Assembly (NCBI RefSeq): GCF_029714185.1
Contig: NZ_CP121671.1
Location: 2,914,001-2,978,000, forward strand
Length of the DNA stretch: 64,000 bases
Source of the DNA: Halobacillus naozhouensis
GTDB taxonomy: Bacteria; Bacillota; Bacilli; Bacillales; Halobacillaceae
Direction of reading: 5' to 3'
The notes under the pieces were generated by a model. It was not told the DNA's origin. It did not search any database and was given only the letters and a program-made list of their open reading frames with translations. Shown in pieces: positions 8,536-17,763 of this stretch. Every line of letters starts with the position of its first letter. Positions within the stretch are counted from its first letter, which is position 1. Made by a program: the position numbers and the translations under genes.

Positions 8536-9715
8536 TAAGACCGCCTCCTCTTACAGTTAAATCTATACTATCATGAAGCTGTTCTTTAAATTTTTCTAAA
8601 TCTGGGACCTGATCGATATGCTGCAGCAGAACATAGTACCCTTCGTGACGTAGTGCCCCGGCTCTTTGCAAGCCTTCCGCATGTGTATCATCATCGACGA
8701 TTACTCCCACTCTGACGTCGTCCTCCTGCTCCTGAACCTCCAGCGCCTCAAGCAATCGTTCTAAGTGTATGGCAAAGCCCGTTGCTGAAGCGTTTAGTTG
8801 AAAGGATGGCAGCAAAGTATCATAACGGCCTCCGTTACAAAGTAATGCCCCTAGCTTGGGCGCATACCCTTCGAACAATATTCCCGTGTAGTAATTCATA
8901 TGGCTGATTAAATTAAGATCTACGTGTACATACCTGTCAACGCCATACTGTTTCAATATTTTATAAAGCTGCTTTAATTCGTTCACAGCCTGCATACACG
9001 ATTGGTTTCGGGCCAGTGCTTTACTGGCTGTAAACACTTCTTCCCCGCCGCGCAGTCTCAAGATGGAAAGCAAAGCCTGTTTCGTTTCTTCAGGAAGCTG
9101 ACTCATCTTAACGTCTTCCCGAAACCCTACATAATTTTTTCGATATAAATGTTGTAAGAGAAGCTCTATTATTTCAGACTCCTTCCCAAGCAGATCATGG
9201 AAGAAAGACTTTACAAAACCAATGTGGCCAATTGTAATAACAAAATCATCTAAGCCCGCCTGTTTCAATGATTCCACTAATAAGGCAATCACTTCAGCAT
9301 CCCCGTAAGATGAATGATCGCCGATCAGCTCTGTACCAACTTGTTCAAACTGGGCCGGCTTGCCCCCCTCAGTCTGCTGAGCCCGGAAGACTGGGCCTTC
9401 GTATGCAAGTCTTAACGGGAACTCAGCTTCCTTAAGCTGTGAAGCGGCCACACGAGCAATTGGTGCCGTCATATCTGGACGCAGAACGAGCGTGTGACCC
9501 TGCTGATCCAATAGCTTAAACAACTGCTGCTCCGGCGTCGCACTCATTTTACCCACCGTTTCATGATACTCTAACAGCGGGGTATCCATCAGCGAATAGC
9601 CATAGGAAAGAATCGTAGATGTCAGCTTTTCCCTGGCTTTCGTTTTTTGATTATAAAAAAAAGGAAGCGTATCGCGCATCCCCAGTGGTTTTTCAAACAT
9701 AAGCCTTTTAGCCAT
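8528..9715 (-). CDS. hisZ: ATP phosphoribosyltransferase regulatory subunit (HisZ)
   Basis: A HisRS-like paralogue without tRNA ligase function that pairs with short HisG and gives it histidine feedback. The class II synthetase-like core is visible: EKPLGMRDTLPFF near the start, LRPDMTAPIAR (motif 2 region) and LLCNGGRYDTL. The ATG at 9715 is preferred because homologues begin near it and AGAAAGG lies upstream; an in-frame TTG at 9742 would add nine residues. First gene of the his operon, about 50 bases behind its promoter. Confidence 0.95.
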   Translation of the reverse strand: MAKRLMFEKPLGMRDTLPFFYNQKTKAREKLTSTILSYGYSLMDTPLLEYHETVGKMSATPEQQLFKLLDQQGHTLVLRPDMTAPIARVAASQLKEAEFPLRLAYEGPVFRAQQTEGGKPAQFEQVGTELIGDHSSYGDAEVIALLVESLKQAGLDDFVITIGHIGFVKSFFHDLLGKESEIIELLLQHLYRKNYVGFREDVKMSQLPEETKQALLSILRLRGGEEVFTASKALARNQSCMQAVNELKQLYKILKQYGVDRYVHVDLNLISHMNYYTGILFEGYAPKLGALLCNGGRYDTLLPSFQLNASATGFAIHLERLLEALEVQEQEDDVRVGVIVDDDTHAEGLQRAGALRHEGYYVLLQHIDQVPDLEKFKEQLHDSIDLTVRGGGLNE

Positions 9716-9761
9716 TGAAGTACCAACCTTTCTAAAACTCAAAATCCTTTAGTATGCTAAT

Positions 9762-9790
9762 ATGCTAACAAAATAAAGATAAACCGTCAA
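9762..9790 (-). promoter_or_regulatory. Sigma-A promoter of the his operon
   Basis: TTGACG (9785-9790), 17 bases, then TAGCAT (9762-9767) with an extended -10 TG. An 8-base unit TATGCTAA is tandemly repeated at 9753-9768 over the -10 and start region, a possible operator. No T-box features were recognised. Confidence 0.6.
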
Positions 9791-9861
9791 AACATTTTTA
9801 ATGACCTTTTCGGCGGTCACAGACTGCAAATCCGTGCCTGTATTTATCCAAGGGGTTGTTG

Positions 9862-9897
9862 TAAAAGAAAAAACACCGTAAATCAATTCCGGTGTTT
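9862..9897 (-). terminator. Terminator after the frameshifted membrane protein gene
   Basis: An 8-bp stem (9871-9878 with 9890-9897) is followed on the minus strand by a T-rich tail. It begins immediately after the restored stop codon at 9898-9900, which supports that stop as the original gene end. Confidence 0.8.
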
Positions 9898-10729
9898 CTA
9901 GTTCATACTCGTTTGTAACAAAAACAAAAAAGCGACTAACGAATGAGGAATATCATCACGAATTTGCCACTCAATCAAGTAGCCGGGCATCTTGTCAAAG
10001 CGGTCTGCCGCTTCAATCGGAACGGCACCCCGCTTTGCCACAGCCCACACTTTCCCCCTCTTCATCCGTTACTTTATAGTGACCGATATGTGTATCGCCT
10101 TCCGCCTTCCAATGTACATTCGCCTTCTCGATGTAATAAAACGTGCTTTTACTCGACTTCTTATTTCGCTTTAATTCAGTATAAGCCACGTAGTTTCCAT
10201 TGGGATGCTGAACATATCCTCTCCAGTACGTTCCGCCTTTCTTATCAATTTTATAGGAAGTTTCACCTTGTTCACCAATCATTTGATAGGATGCGGGAGT
10301 CAGCCATCCTCCCGCATAAAAAGAAGCAACAGCCCCTATAACACGATTCCCATACGGCTCCTGTTTTATCTCACTGTAAACATCACCGTCCATGTCGTAT
10401 AACCTTGCATGAAAAATAGACGAAGCTTTATGACCGATGTACATCCGCTGAGGAAACCTGGTAAATGTCTGACAGGAAGAATCCTGCACAAATTGGAGTG
10501 ATTGCTTTGCTTTCACGGAATCTTTCCAGCCGCTTTTAAGAAGTGCTAGGCCTATAGCCGAAAAGAAAATACTATAGAATATTCCTAGTGCAGCACTCCC
10601 CCCGCCAACAAAGAATATCGAGGTTACAAAAACGATCATTCCAATTAGAAACGCGCTGCCTGTTAACAGCTGTCTTTTAGCATCTCTCCGTATCAGGCTC
10701 TGTACCTCCGTCACGACAAACCCCTCCAT
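9898..10729 (-). pseudogene. Two-TM membrane protein, frame broken near the C-terminus
   Basis: The open frame from 10729 stops at 10013 after 238 residues with an unlikely tail. Removing one base from the five-C run (plus strand 10054-10058) joins it to a second open stretch that reads on through GAVPIEAADRF and ends at 9898, right at a terminator; the intact protein would be 276 residues. The N-terminus has two adjacent membrane segments (about residues 23-65), followed by a beta-rich soluble domain. I do not recognise the family; a LURP/tubby-like fold is only a guess. A sequencing slip in the homopolymer is as likely as a true mutation. It stands alone between the glp and his operons. Confidence 0.7.
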
Positions 10730-10763
10730 TAGAACTTAAGTATAATTAGTAAAATTATACATT

Positions 10764-10801
10764 AGAAAAGACGATCACTCAATACAAAGAGAGATCGTCT
10801 T
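10764..10801 (-). terminator. Terminator after glpD
   Basis: A 9-bp perfect stem (10768-10776 with 10793-10801) starts about ten bases past the glpD stop. It is followed on the minus strand by TTTCTAAT. Confidence 0.75.
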
Positions 10802-10811
10802 CCCGTTATGA

Positions 10812-12479
10812 TTAACCTATTTCCACTGGCTGAACTGCTTCCTCTAACAATTGGTCTAATTCATCCGTATACGTTTTCTTTTGTTTAGATGACCAGTCTA
10901 ACTCGTTTGCCATAAAGTCAATGACAGCATGTTGATGCTGTTTCACCCATTCGATATCAAAGAAGAGTGCCCCTGTCCGTCGGATAAAGAAATCAACAGG
11001 TTTATAAACCATTTCATATTCTAATGCAGTTATGAGCTGTGCAAAAGTAACCGGATCTATTTGTGCTCGTTCAGCATCTGGCTTCTTGTCTTTATATAAT
11101 TGAAATACGGTATCGACATTAGCTCCGTATAAGTTCACAAGTTTACTAGCTATTTCATTCGATAATCCAATGGATTCGCCAATCTGAATTCGTTTCTCTC
11201 TAAATTGCTTAAACCCTTTCGAGCCGTTAACTTCGCCGCCAGATATCGGTAAATGAGCCGATTCAGAATCGGAGTAGCGAATTCCGTATTCTTCCATCAA
11301 TTGATCGCGAACTAAATCGACAGCAGATTGCGCCATTTTGCGGTAACCCGTCAATTTGCCGCCAGCCATTGAAATCAAGCCAGAATCGGATACAAAAATC
11401 TCATCTTTTCGGGATATTTCTGAGGGATCTTTGCCTTCTTCATGAAGCAGTGGTCTTACTCCTACCCAGCTTGATTCTACATCTTCTTCGGTTACTTCGA
11501 CGGTTGGAAACATGTAGTGAATGGCGTCCAAAATATAGTTTCGGTCATCCGTTGTCAGCTTAGGATGGGAGATGTTCCCGTCATATTCCGTATCCGTTGT
11601 CCCTACATATGTTTTTCCATCCCGCGGAATCGCGAAGATCATTCGTCCATCAGGTGTGTCAAAATAAACCGCCTGTTTCAATGGAAAGGCTGTCTGATCA
11701 AATACTAAGTGAGCACCTTTGGTGAGCTGTAGTGTTTTTCCTTTTTTAGAACCATCAAGGCCACGTAATTCATCAACCCACGGCCCGCCTGCATTGACAA
11801 CTTTTTTTGCTTGGACCTGATAAGTCTCTCCGCTGAAAGTATCTTCCACAATCGCCCCTTCAATCGATCCCGCATCGTTGTACAAGAAGTCGATTACTTT
11901 TGCGTAGTTGGTTGACAGCGCACCATACTCCACTGCTTTCTTCATGACCTCAAGCGTTAACCGGGCATCGTCTGTTTTGTACTCCACGTAAAACCCAGCT
12001 CCCTTCAAGCCATCGCGTTTTACGAGTGGTTCTCTTTCAATCGTTTCCTCGGGAGTCAGCATCGTTCTTCGTTCACCTTTCTTAACGCCTGCTAAATAAT
12101 CATACACCCTTAATCCAATACTCGTCGTAAACGGACCAAATGTGCCTCCTTCGTGAAACGGCAGCATCATCCACTCCGGTGTTGTCACATGGGGACCATT
12201 CTCATAAACAATCTCGCGTTCTTTCCCAACTTCTGCTACCATCTTCACCTCAAATTGTTTTAAGTAACGAAGCCCTCCATGTACAAGCTTGGTCGACCGG
12301 CTGGACGTACCGGCAGCGTAGTCCTGCATTTCCACGACCGCTGTTTTCATTCCGCGGCTGGCAGCATCTAGTGCAATCCCAGCGCCGGTTATGCCTCCAC
12401 CGATTACTAGCAGATCCCATTGCTCCCTATTTAGCTGTTCAAATTGATCTTGTCGATGATAACTAGAAAACATTTTCAT
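10812..12479 (-). CDS. glpD: Aerobic glycerol-3-phosphate dehydrogenase
   Basis: A membrane-associated FAD enzyme (about 555 residues) that oxidises glycerol-3-phosphate to dihydroxyacetone phosphate and reduces menaquinone. The FAD motif GGGITGAG is near the N-terminus, with RGMKTAVVE and SSRSTKLVHGGLRYL following. The C-terminal DAO domain is complete. The ATG at 12479 has AAGGAGA six bases away; an upstream start at 12500 lacks one. Separated from glpK by a strong hairpin (12600-12657) likely used for GlpP antitermination. Confidence 0.97.
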   Translation of the reverse strand: MKMFSSYHRQDQFEQLNREQWDLLVIGGGITGAGIALDAASRGMKTAVVEMQDYAAGTSSRSTKLVHGGLRYLKQFEVKMVAEVGKEREIVYENGPHVTTPEWMMLPFHEGGTFGPFTTSIGLRVYDYLAGVKKGERRTMLTPEETIEREPLVKRDGLKGAGFYVEYKTDDARLTLEVMKKAVEYGALSTNYAKVIDFLYNDAGSIEGAIVEDTFSGETYQVQAKKVVNAGGPWVDELRGLDGSKKGKTLQLTKGAHLVFDQTAFPLKQAVYFDTPDGRMIFAIPRDGKTYVGTTDTEYDGNISHPKLTTDDRNYILDAIHYMFPTVEVTEEDVESSWVGVRPLLHEEGKDPSEISRKDEIFVSDSGLISMAGGKLTGYRKMAQSAVDLVRDQLMEEYGIRYSDSESAHLPISGGEVNGSKGFKQFREKRIQIGESIGLSNEIASKLVNLYGANVDTVFQLYKDKKPDAERAQIDPVTFAQLITALEYEMVYKPVDFFIRRTGALFFDIEWVKQHQHAVIDFMANELDWSSKQKKTYTDELDQLLEEAVQPVEIG

Positions 12480-12599
12480 ACGATCTCTCCTTCTACCCAT
12501 TTCATTTCAAATGAGGCCGTCTGTTACGTGTATTCCCATATAAAGATTAAAATATGTGTAGAAATCGTGGTTGTTATGAATAACTTCACTCGATTCCAC

Positions 12600-12657
12600 A
12601 AAAAAAGAGACCACGAACAACTTTATAACCAGTTTGTTATAAATTGTCGTGGTCTCT
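12600..12657 (-). promoter_or_regulatory. Terminator hairpin in the glpD leader, probable GlpP target
   Basis: An outer 11-bp stem (12606-12616 with 12647-12657) encloses an inner 7-bp stem (12623-12629 with 12636-12642). Seven T follow on the minus strand. It lies 77 bases after the glpK stop and 120 bases before glpD. In B. subtilis, GlpP with glycerol-3-phosphate antiterminates at such a hairpin before glpD; since glpP is two genes upstream, the same role is likely. It could also simply end glpK. Confidence 0.75.
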
Positions 12658-12733
12658 CCGTATCTCCGACCTCATCTATTAACTTACTTCTAATAGTAAC
12701 AGATATTTCACCTTTGTAAAAGAAAAATGTAAA

Positions 12734-14224
12734 TTATTTAAAGACACGCGCTGCCTTTACAGCCTTCTGCCATCCTTCATAAAGGTGCCTGCTTTCCTCT
12801 TCTTCCATCTGAGGTTCGAAATCCTTTTCCATAGACCACTGTTGTGAAATTTCGTCACGATCTTCCCAGAAATCTACAGCAAGTCCCGCTAAATAAGCAG
12901 CACCGAGGGCCGTTGTCTCATTGATTTTTGGACGTTCAACCGGTACATGCAAAAGATCGCTTTGAAACTGCATCAGCAAATCATTTTTAACAGCTCCGCC
13001 ATCCACGCGAAGTTTCTTCAAATCAATCTTCGAATCTTCGACCATAGCATCGACCACATCTTTAGCTTGATAGGCCAGAGATTCAAGTGTAGCCCGTACA
13101 AAATGGGATTTTTTCGTTCCACGTGTTAACCCAAAGACAGCCCCACGTGCTTCACTATCCCAATAAGGTGTACCTAATCCAACAAAAGCAGGAACGACAT
13201 AAACGCCGTCCGTGGAGTCTACTTCTTCGGCGATGTTCTCACTTTGTTTGGAAGACTCAATCATGCGTAAGCCATCACGAAGCCATTGAATAGCAGATCC
13301 TGAGACGAAAATGCTCCCCTCAAGAGCATATTCTACTTTTCCATCCAGTCCCCATGCCAGTGTTGTCAATAGCCCATTATTTGAACGGACCGCCTCTTCA
13401 CCCGTATTCATGAGCATAAATCCGCCTGTGCCATATGTGTTTTTGGCCATTCCTTTTTCAAAGCATGCCTGACCAAACAGGGCAGCCTGCTGATCGCCTG
13501 CAATTCCGGCAATGGGAATGTTGCTTCCGAAGAAATGATAGTCAACCGTATGGGCGTATACTTCAGAAGATGGCTTGACCTCTGGGAGCATGCTCTTCGG
13601 TACACCTAAAATGTCTAGCAATTCATCATCCCATTTGAGATCATAGATGTTGTACATTAACGTTCTTGATGCATTCGAATAATCCGTGACATGTTCCTTT
13701 TTTCCAGATAACTTATAAACAAGCCACGTATCGATGGTACCAAACATGAGGTCACCGTTTTCAGCTTTCTCTCTTGCCCCATCCACATGGTCTAGTATCC
13801 ATTTTACTTTCGTACCGGAAAAATAAGGATCTAACAGCAATCCTGTCTTATCGTGGAAGGTATCATTAAGCCCTTGCTCGCGAAGGTCATTACATATTTC
13901 CTGTGTCTGCCTGGATTGCCACACGATTGCCTTATGAATGGGTTTGCCTGTATGGCGATCCCAAATGACTGTCGTTTCCCGCTGATTCGTAATACCAATT
14001 CCTGCAACTTGTTCCGCTTCAACGTCAGCCTTTGTCAGCACATCGGCAATACAGGCTAGAACAGAGGTCCATATTTCATTGGCATCGTGCTCGACCCAGC
14101 CCGGCTTCGGGAAATATTGCTCAAATTCCCTTTGGGCGGTTTCAATCACTTCCCCGTCGTGATTGAATAACATAGCACGTGAGCTAGTTGTTCCTTGATC
14201 AATCGATAAAATGTATGTTTCCAT
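12734..14224 (-). CDS. glpK: Glycerol kinase
   Basis: A 496-residue FGGY-family kinase making glycerol-3-phosphate from glycerol and ATP. SIDQGTTSSR at the N-terminus binds phosphate; IAGDQQAALFGQ and GTGGFMLMNTG are family signatures. A His in YHFFG near residue 229 corresponds to the site phosphorylated by HPr in Gram-positive GlpK, and hprK lies 3.5 kb away. The ATG at 14224 has AGGGGAGG five bases upstream. No glpF facilitator gene is present here. Confidence 0.98.
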   Translation of the reverse strand: METYILSIDQGTTSSRAMLFNHDGEVIETAQREFEQYFPKPGWVEHDANEIWTSVLACIADVLTKADVEAEQVAGIGITNQRETTVIWDRHTGKPIHKAIVWQSRQTQEICNDLREQGLNDTFHDKTGLLLDPYFSGTKVKWILDHVDGAREKAENGDLMFGTIDTWLVYKLSGKKEHVTDYSNASRTLMYNIYDLKWDDELLDILGVPKSMLPEVKPSSEVYAHTVDYHFFGSNIPIAGIAGDQQAALFGQACFEKGMAKNTYGTGGFMLMNTGEEAVRSNNGLLTTLAWGLDGKVEYALEGSIFVSGSAIQWLRDGLRMIESSKQSENIAEEVDSTDGVYVVPAFVGLGTPYWDSEARGAVFGLTRGTKKSHFVRATLESLAYQAKDVVDAMVEDSKIDLKKLRVDGGAVKNDLLMQFQSDLLHVPVERPKINETTALGAAYLAGLAVDFWEDRDEISQQWSMEKDFEPQMEEEESRHLYEGWQKAVKAARVFK

Positions 14225-14244
14225 CTGATCCTCCCCTTTCTTCA

Positions 14245-14793
14245 CTACATATTAAACTCCCACAGTTCCTTACGAGAAGTAGTGACAGCAGATACGCCTG
14301 AATCGATAGCCTCATCTACTTCTTTCTTCGTCCGGATTAACCCCCCGGCGATTACCGGCACACCCAATCGTTCCTTTATTTCTCGTATCATTCCCGGCAG
14401 TATTCCAGGCAAAACTTCTACAAAATCCGGCTGAGTTTTCTTAATAATTTTGACATTATGGTCAATGGCCTGGCTATCAATCAAGAACAGCCTTTGAACC
14501 GTTATTAATCCATATTTTTTCGCCCGCTGAATGACAGAAGAACGTGTGGAAATCACACCATCTGGGCGTACTTCCCTGCCAACAAACTCCATCCCATATT
14601 CATCTGCTTTTAATCCTTGGATAAGATCAATATGAATTAAGATCTTTTTGCCCGCTTTTTGCCCCGCCTTAACTAGCTTCTTGAGCAGTCCAAGGCGTGT
14701 GTCGAGCAGGATAATGTATTCTGAGTCTGACCTCAGCAGGTGTTCAAAATCTTTCATGTGCTTGATTGCAGGTAATACACGCTGGTTGATCAT
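14245..14793 (-). CDS. glpP: Glycerol-responsive antiterminator GlpP
   Basis: A 182-residue single-domain barrel protein of the GlpP family, which binds leader RNA in the presence of glycerol-3-phosphate and prevents termination. The family features HIDLIQGL, EVLPGILP and PVIAGGLIRT are evident. The ATG at 14793 overlaps the yvoF stop (TGATG), so glpP is translated as the end of the hprK-lgt-yvoD-ppaX-yvoF run. glpK starts 20 bases further on. A convincing target hairpin lies before glpD. Confidence 0.96.
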   Translation of the reverse strand: MINQRVLPAIKHMKDFEHLLRSDSEYIILLDTRLGLLKKLVKAGQKAGKKILIHIDLIQGLKADEYGMEFVGREVRPDGVISTRSSVIQRAKKYGLITVQRLFLIDSQAIDHNVKIIKKTQPDFVEVLPGILPGMIREIKERLGVPVIAGGLIRTKKEVDEAIDSGVSAVTTSRKELWEFNM

Positions 14794-15326
14794 CAATGTC
14801 TTTCCACCTCGGCCTTTATAGGTTGATCACGTTCTTCCATTTCCTGCTTCGTATAGATAACCCTCATCGGGTTTCCTCCAACAAATGAACCAGCAGGCAC
14901 ATCTTTATGAACAAGGGTGCCTGCTGAAACAATCGCTTCATCACCAATCTGAACACCAGGAAGAATCGTTGAATTCGCTCCAATCATTACCTCATCTCCA
15001 ATGACCACATCACCTAAGCGATATTCTTTTATTAAATACTCATGGGCTAAAATCGTTGTATTATAACCAATTACGGTATTGCGGCCGACTGAAATCTTTT
15101 CCGGGAACATAATATCCACCATTACCATGAGGGCAAACGCCGTTCCATCGCCAACTTTCATACGCAGAAAAGTACGGTACATCCAATTCTTCACTTGTAA
15201 AAACGGCATATATCTGGCCGCCTGAATGACGATGAAATTTTTAACCACTTTTAAGAAAGGCACCGTCTTATAAATGTGCCACAAGGAATTGCCCTCATTT
15301 ACCGGGTAACGCTGTGTTTTACGCAT
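14793..15326 (-). CDS. yvoF: Left-handed beta-helix acyltransferase (YvoF-like)
   Basis: A 177-residue hexapeptide-repeat O-acetyltransferase. Isoleucine-patch repeats run through GDVVIGDEVMIGANSTILPGVQIGD, with a likely catalytic His in AHEY. The N-terminus is helical and lacks a signal peptide. The acceptor substrate is unknown; relatives act on sugars or cell-wall polymers. Order lgt-yvoD-ppaX-yvoF matches B. subtilis. The ATG at 15326 follows ppaX by three bases. Confidence 0.88.
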   Translation of the reverse strand: MRKTQRYPVNEGNSLWHIYKTVPFLKVVKNFIVIQAARYMPFLQVKNWMYRTFLRMKVGDGTAFALMVMVDIMFPEKISVGRNTVIGYNTTILAHEYLIKEYRLGDVVIGDEVMIGANSTILPGVQIGDEAIVSAGTLVHKDVPAGSFVGGNPMRVIYTKQEMEERDQPIKAEVERH

Positions 15327-15329
15327 GAT

Positions 15330-15968
15330 TTATCCTCCAGTAATCTTCAGTAAGTCCCTCATATTGCTCAGCATATAATCAGGTCCCAATGCATCAAGCA
15401 CTTCGCGGCCTTTTACCGTCCAGGCTACCCCGGCAGTTGCTGTTCCTGCATGCTGACCTGCTTCAATATCATGAGTGTTATCGCCAACCATTATCACCTC
15501 TGACGCTTGAGAATCCAGTGCTTTTAAAGCTTTTATAATCGGCTCAGGGTGCGGCTTGGCATGAGTCACGTCATCAAGTGTTACGACGATATCAAACGCG
15601 TCATCAAGACCAGCCAGCGCGAGGCCCATCTCAACTGTCTGGCGCATCTTAGTCGTTACAATTCCGAGACGAAACCCTTGTTCTTTTAGCATCTGAATCG
15701 TTTCCACCACGCCATCATATACGGTTACATAATCATCATGATGGCTCATATTATGAGCACGATATACATCAATTAATTCATCAACGCGTTCAGCATCAAT
15801 CTGCTGCATACTATCCTTTAACGGCGGGCCGATAAAGTCGATGATTTCCTCCCGGCTGTACGGCCGCTTACCATATCGTTCAATCGTATGGATAAACGAA
15901 GCAATGATCAGTTCGTTCGTATCTATTAATGTTCCATCCAGATCAAAAAGTATCGTACGTATGCTCAT
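15330..15968 (-). CDS. ppaX: Pyrophosphatase PpaX (HAD family)
   Basis: A 212-residue HAD phosphatase. Motif I is FDLDGTLIDT at residues 6-15, motif II is in IVTTK, and motif IV is MVGDNTHD. PpaX hydrolyses the pyrophosphate made when HprK/P dephosphorylates seryl-HPr, which fits its place three genes from hprK. The ATG at 15968 has AGAGG upstream and overlaps yvoD by 26 bases; an upstream in-frame start at 16010 would lie further inside yvoD. Confidence 0.93.
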   Translation of the reverse strand: MSIRTILFDLDGTLIDTNELIIASFIHTIERYGKRPYSREEIIDFIGPPLKDSMQQIDAERVDELIDVYRAHNMSHHDDYVTVYDGVVETIQMLKEQGFRLGIVTTKMRQTVEMGLALAGLDDAFDIVVTLDDVTHAKPHPEPIIKALKALDSQASEVIMVGDNTHDIEAGQHAGTATAGVAWTVKGREVLDALGPDYMLSNMRDLLKITGG

Positions 15969-16899
15969 TAGTTGTTTCCTCTCTCTCTCGTTGTAATCTA
16001 TTCCAGACAAATCCGACTGCCGCCGTCAACACAATTGCCGTCAGCAAGCGAATAAGTAATAAAGGCCAGACAGGAATCCCAAGCGGAATAAAGACGAGTG
16101 TATCCTCAATGACAGCATGACAGGATACTAAAAACAATACTGCCAAATACATATCTTTTTTAGAAACACCATCTTCTTCTACCGCCTGGATCATTAGCCC
16201 CGCGCCATATGCCAGTCCGATGGTCAGACCAGCCACAAGCGTCATCGATGTATTGCGCTCCATTCCAAGGAATCGGGTCGCCGGGGCCACCCAGCCAGAG
16301 AATCTAGTCAGCCAGCCTCTTTCTCTCAAATATTGCATAACGATCATCAACGGGATGACAATAAAAGCCAGCTGAACAATTCCGATGAGTGCTGTTTGTA
16401 CACCATGCATGATGATCTCTGTCCATCCCTCAGGTGCAGCCTGCTGCTCAGGGGCTAATCCATAAACGGCCTGCTCCTGCCCGCCTTTCCATAACAAATT
16501 AATCAGAAAAGCAGATACGAAGGCAAGGCTGAGCCTGACACCTACTACAAACCACCAGCTGACCCCCACTTTTTTTGCAACCGTAGATTCAATCAAAAGA
16601 TTATGCGAAAAAGATAGCATAACGGCTAGAATAAATACCTCTTTCACAGTAAAATCAAATGAAATAATCGCTGCAATTCCGGCATATAAGTTTAAGAAAT
16701 TCCCGAGTACAAGCGGAACAGCTGCCTCTCCGGAAAGGCCAATCCACCCCATGATAGGCTCTAGCTTTTCCATCGCCCATGGAAGAACTGGAGTGCACTG
16801 AAGTATCGTCACAATCAGGGTGACGGGGAAAATAACTTTTCCTAACGTCCATGTCAGCTGAAGACCTTTAGTTAGACCACGCTTTAAGATGCCGAACAT
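15943..16899 (-). CDS. yvoD: Nucleoside-recognition (Gate) domain membrane protein YvoD
   Basis: A polytopic membrane protein of 318 residues with about eight hydrophobic segments and two Gate-domain repeats, around GNFLNLYAGIAAI and GLAYGAGLMIQ. Related to spore maturation SpmA/B-type membrane proteins; the transported or sensed molecule is unknown. It lies 16 bases after lgt and overlaps ppaX, as in B. subtilis. Confidence 0.88.
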   Translation of the reverse strand: MFGILKRGLTKGLQLTWTLGKVIFPVTLIVTILQCTPVLPWAMEKLEPIMGWIGLSGEAAVPLVLGNFLNLYAGIAAIISFDFTVKEVFILAVMLSFSHNLLIESTVAKKVGVSWWFVVGVRLSLAFVSAFLINLLWKGGQEQAVYGLAPEQQAAPEGWTEIIMHGVQTALIGIVQLAFIVIPLMIVMQYLRERGWLTRFSGWVAPATRFLGMERNTSMTLVAGLTIGLAYGAGLMIQAVEEDGVSKKDMYLAVLFLVSCHAVIEDTLVFIPLGIPVWPLLLIRLLTAIVLTAAVGFVWNRLQREREETTNEHTYDTF

Positions 16900-16915
16900 A
16901 TCTTATGTCTCTCCT

Positions 16916-17749
16916 CTATTTTACTTTCTTGCCATTATAATATTTATCCGCTAGACCGGTCTTTCGACGATAAACCATAATCACAATGGCTAAACCGATG
17001 AGGATAACAGATATGAGTTGGGCTGTACGAATTTCCCCAAACAAGTACAAGCTATCCATACGCATGCCTTCAATAAAGAAGCGTCCGAAAGAATACCAGA
17101 TTACATAACTTAAGAATACTTCACCACGACGCGGATTAAATTTGTGTCTTAAGAGTAATAGAAGTATAAATCCTCCAATATTCCACAGTGACTCATACAA
17201 AAAGGTCGGGTGATAGATCGTTCCACCGATACACATTTGCTGATTAATAAACTCAGGTAAGTACTGCATATAGTTGTTATAAAAGCTTTCAGTAACCGGC
17301 CCGCCATGAGCTTCCTGGTTCATAAAGTTGCCCCACCGGCCAATAGCCTGTCCTAAAATAATGCTAGGTGCAGCAATGTCCGTCATCATCCAGAAAGACA
17401 GACCCTTTAGCTTTGTATAGATATAAGCAGTCAAAACCGCGCCTATTAATGCGCCATGAATTGCAATACCACCTTCCCATATCGCGAATACATCCCACCA
17501 TGGTCCGCCAACGTAGCGGTCCCATTCAAATAACACATAATAAATGCGTGCACATACGATCGCAGCGGGTATCGCAAATACCACAATATCCACCATATAA
17601 TCTTTTTTTACACCTATTCGTTCTGATTCTTTAGTTGCCAGCCACAGGCCAAGAAATGCGCCAGTTGCTATAATGAGGCCATACCAATAGATTGACAGGG
17701 GGCCTAACTGTAAAAAAACACGATCTAATGCTTCAGGTGTACAAGCCAC
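16916..17749 (-). CDS. lgt: Prolipoprotein diacylglyceryl transferase
   Basis: A seven-helix membrane enzyme of 277 residues that attaches diacylglycerol to the lipobox Cys of exported prolipoproteins. The Lgt signature around GRWGNFMNQEAHGG is present with its essential Arg, and the essential HGALIG motif appears near residue 103. The start is a GTG at 17749 with AGGGAG nine bases upstream. It follows hprK after 14 bases. Possible clients in this window are the cytochrome CccB and the ABC binding protein. Confidence 0.97.
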   Translation of the reverse strand: MACTPEALDRVFLQLGPLSIYWYGLIIATGAFLGLWLATKESERIGVKKDYMVDIVVFAIPAAIVCARIYYVLFEWDRYVGGPWWDVFAIWEGGIAIHGALIGAVLTAYIYTKLKGLSFWMMTDIAAPSIILGQAIGRWGNFMNQEAHGGPVTESFYNNYMQYLPEFINQQMCIGGTIYHPTFLYESLWNIGGFILLLLLRHKFNPRRGEVFLSYVIWYSFGRFFIEGMRMDSLYLFGEIRTAQLISVILIGLAIVIMVYRRKTGLADKYYNGKKVK

Positions 17750-17763
17750 AAGGTCACTCTCCC

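Noticed and set aside
9716..9860. T-box riboswitch before the his operon
   Set aside because: No T-box consensus, specifier loop or terminator/antiterminator pair could be found in the short leader.
10054..10058. Programmed frameshift in the membrane protein gene
   Set aside because: A +1 shift would be needed and no slow codon, stop or stimulatory element as in prfB is present; a homopolymer indel is simpler.
9943..10341. Plus-strand open frame of about 130 codons over the broken membrane protein gene
   Set aside because: It lacks a ribosome site and is the shadow of the minus-strand coding sequence, whose frame is open on both sides of the indel.
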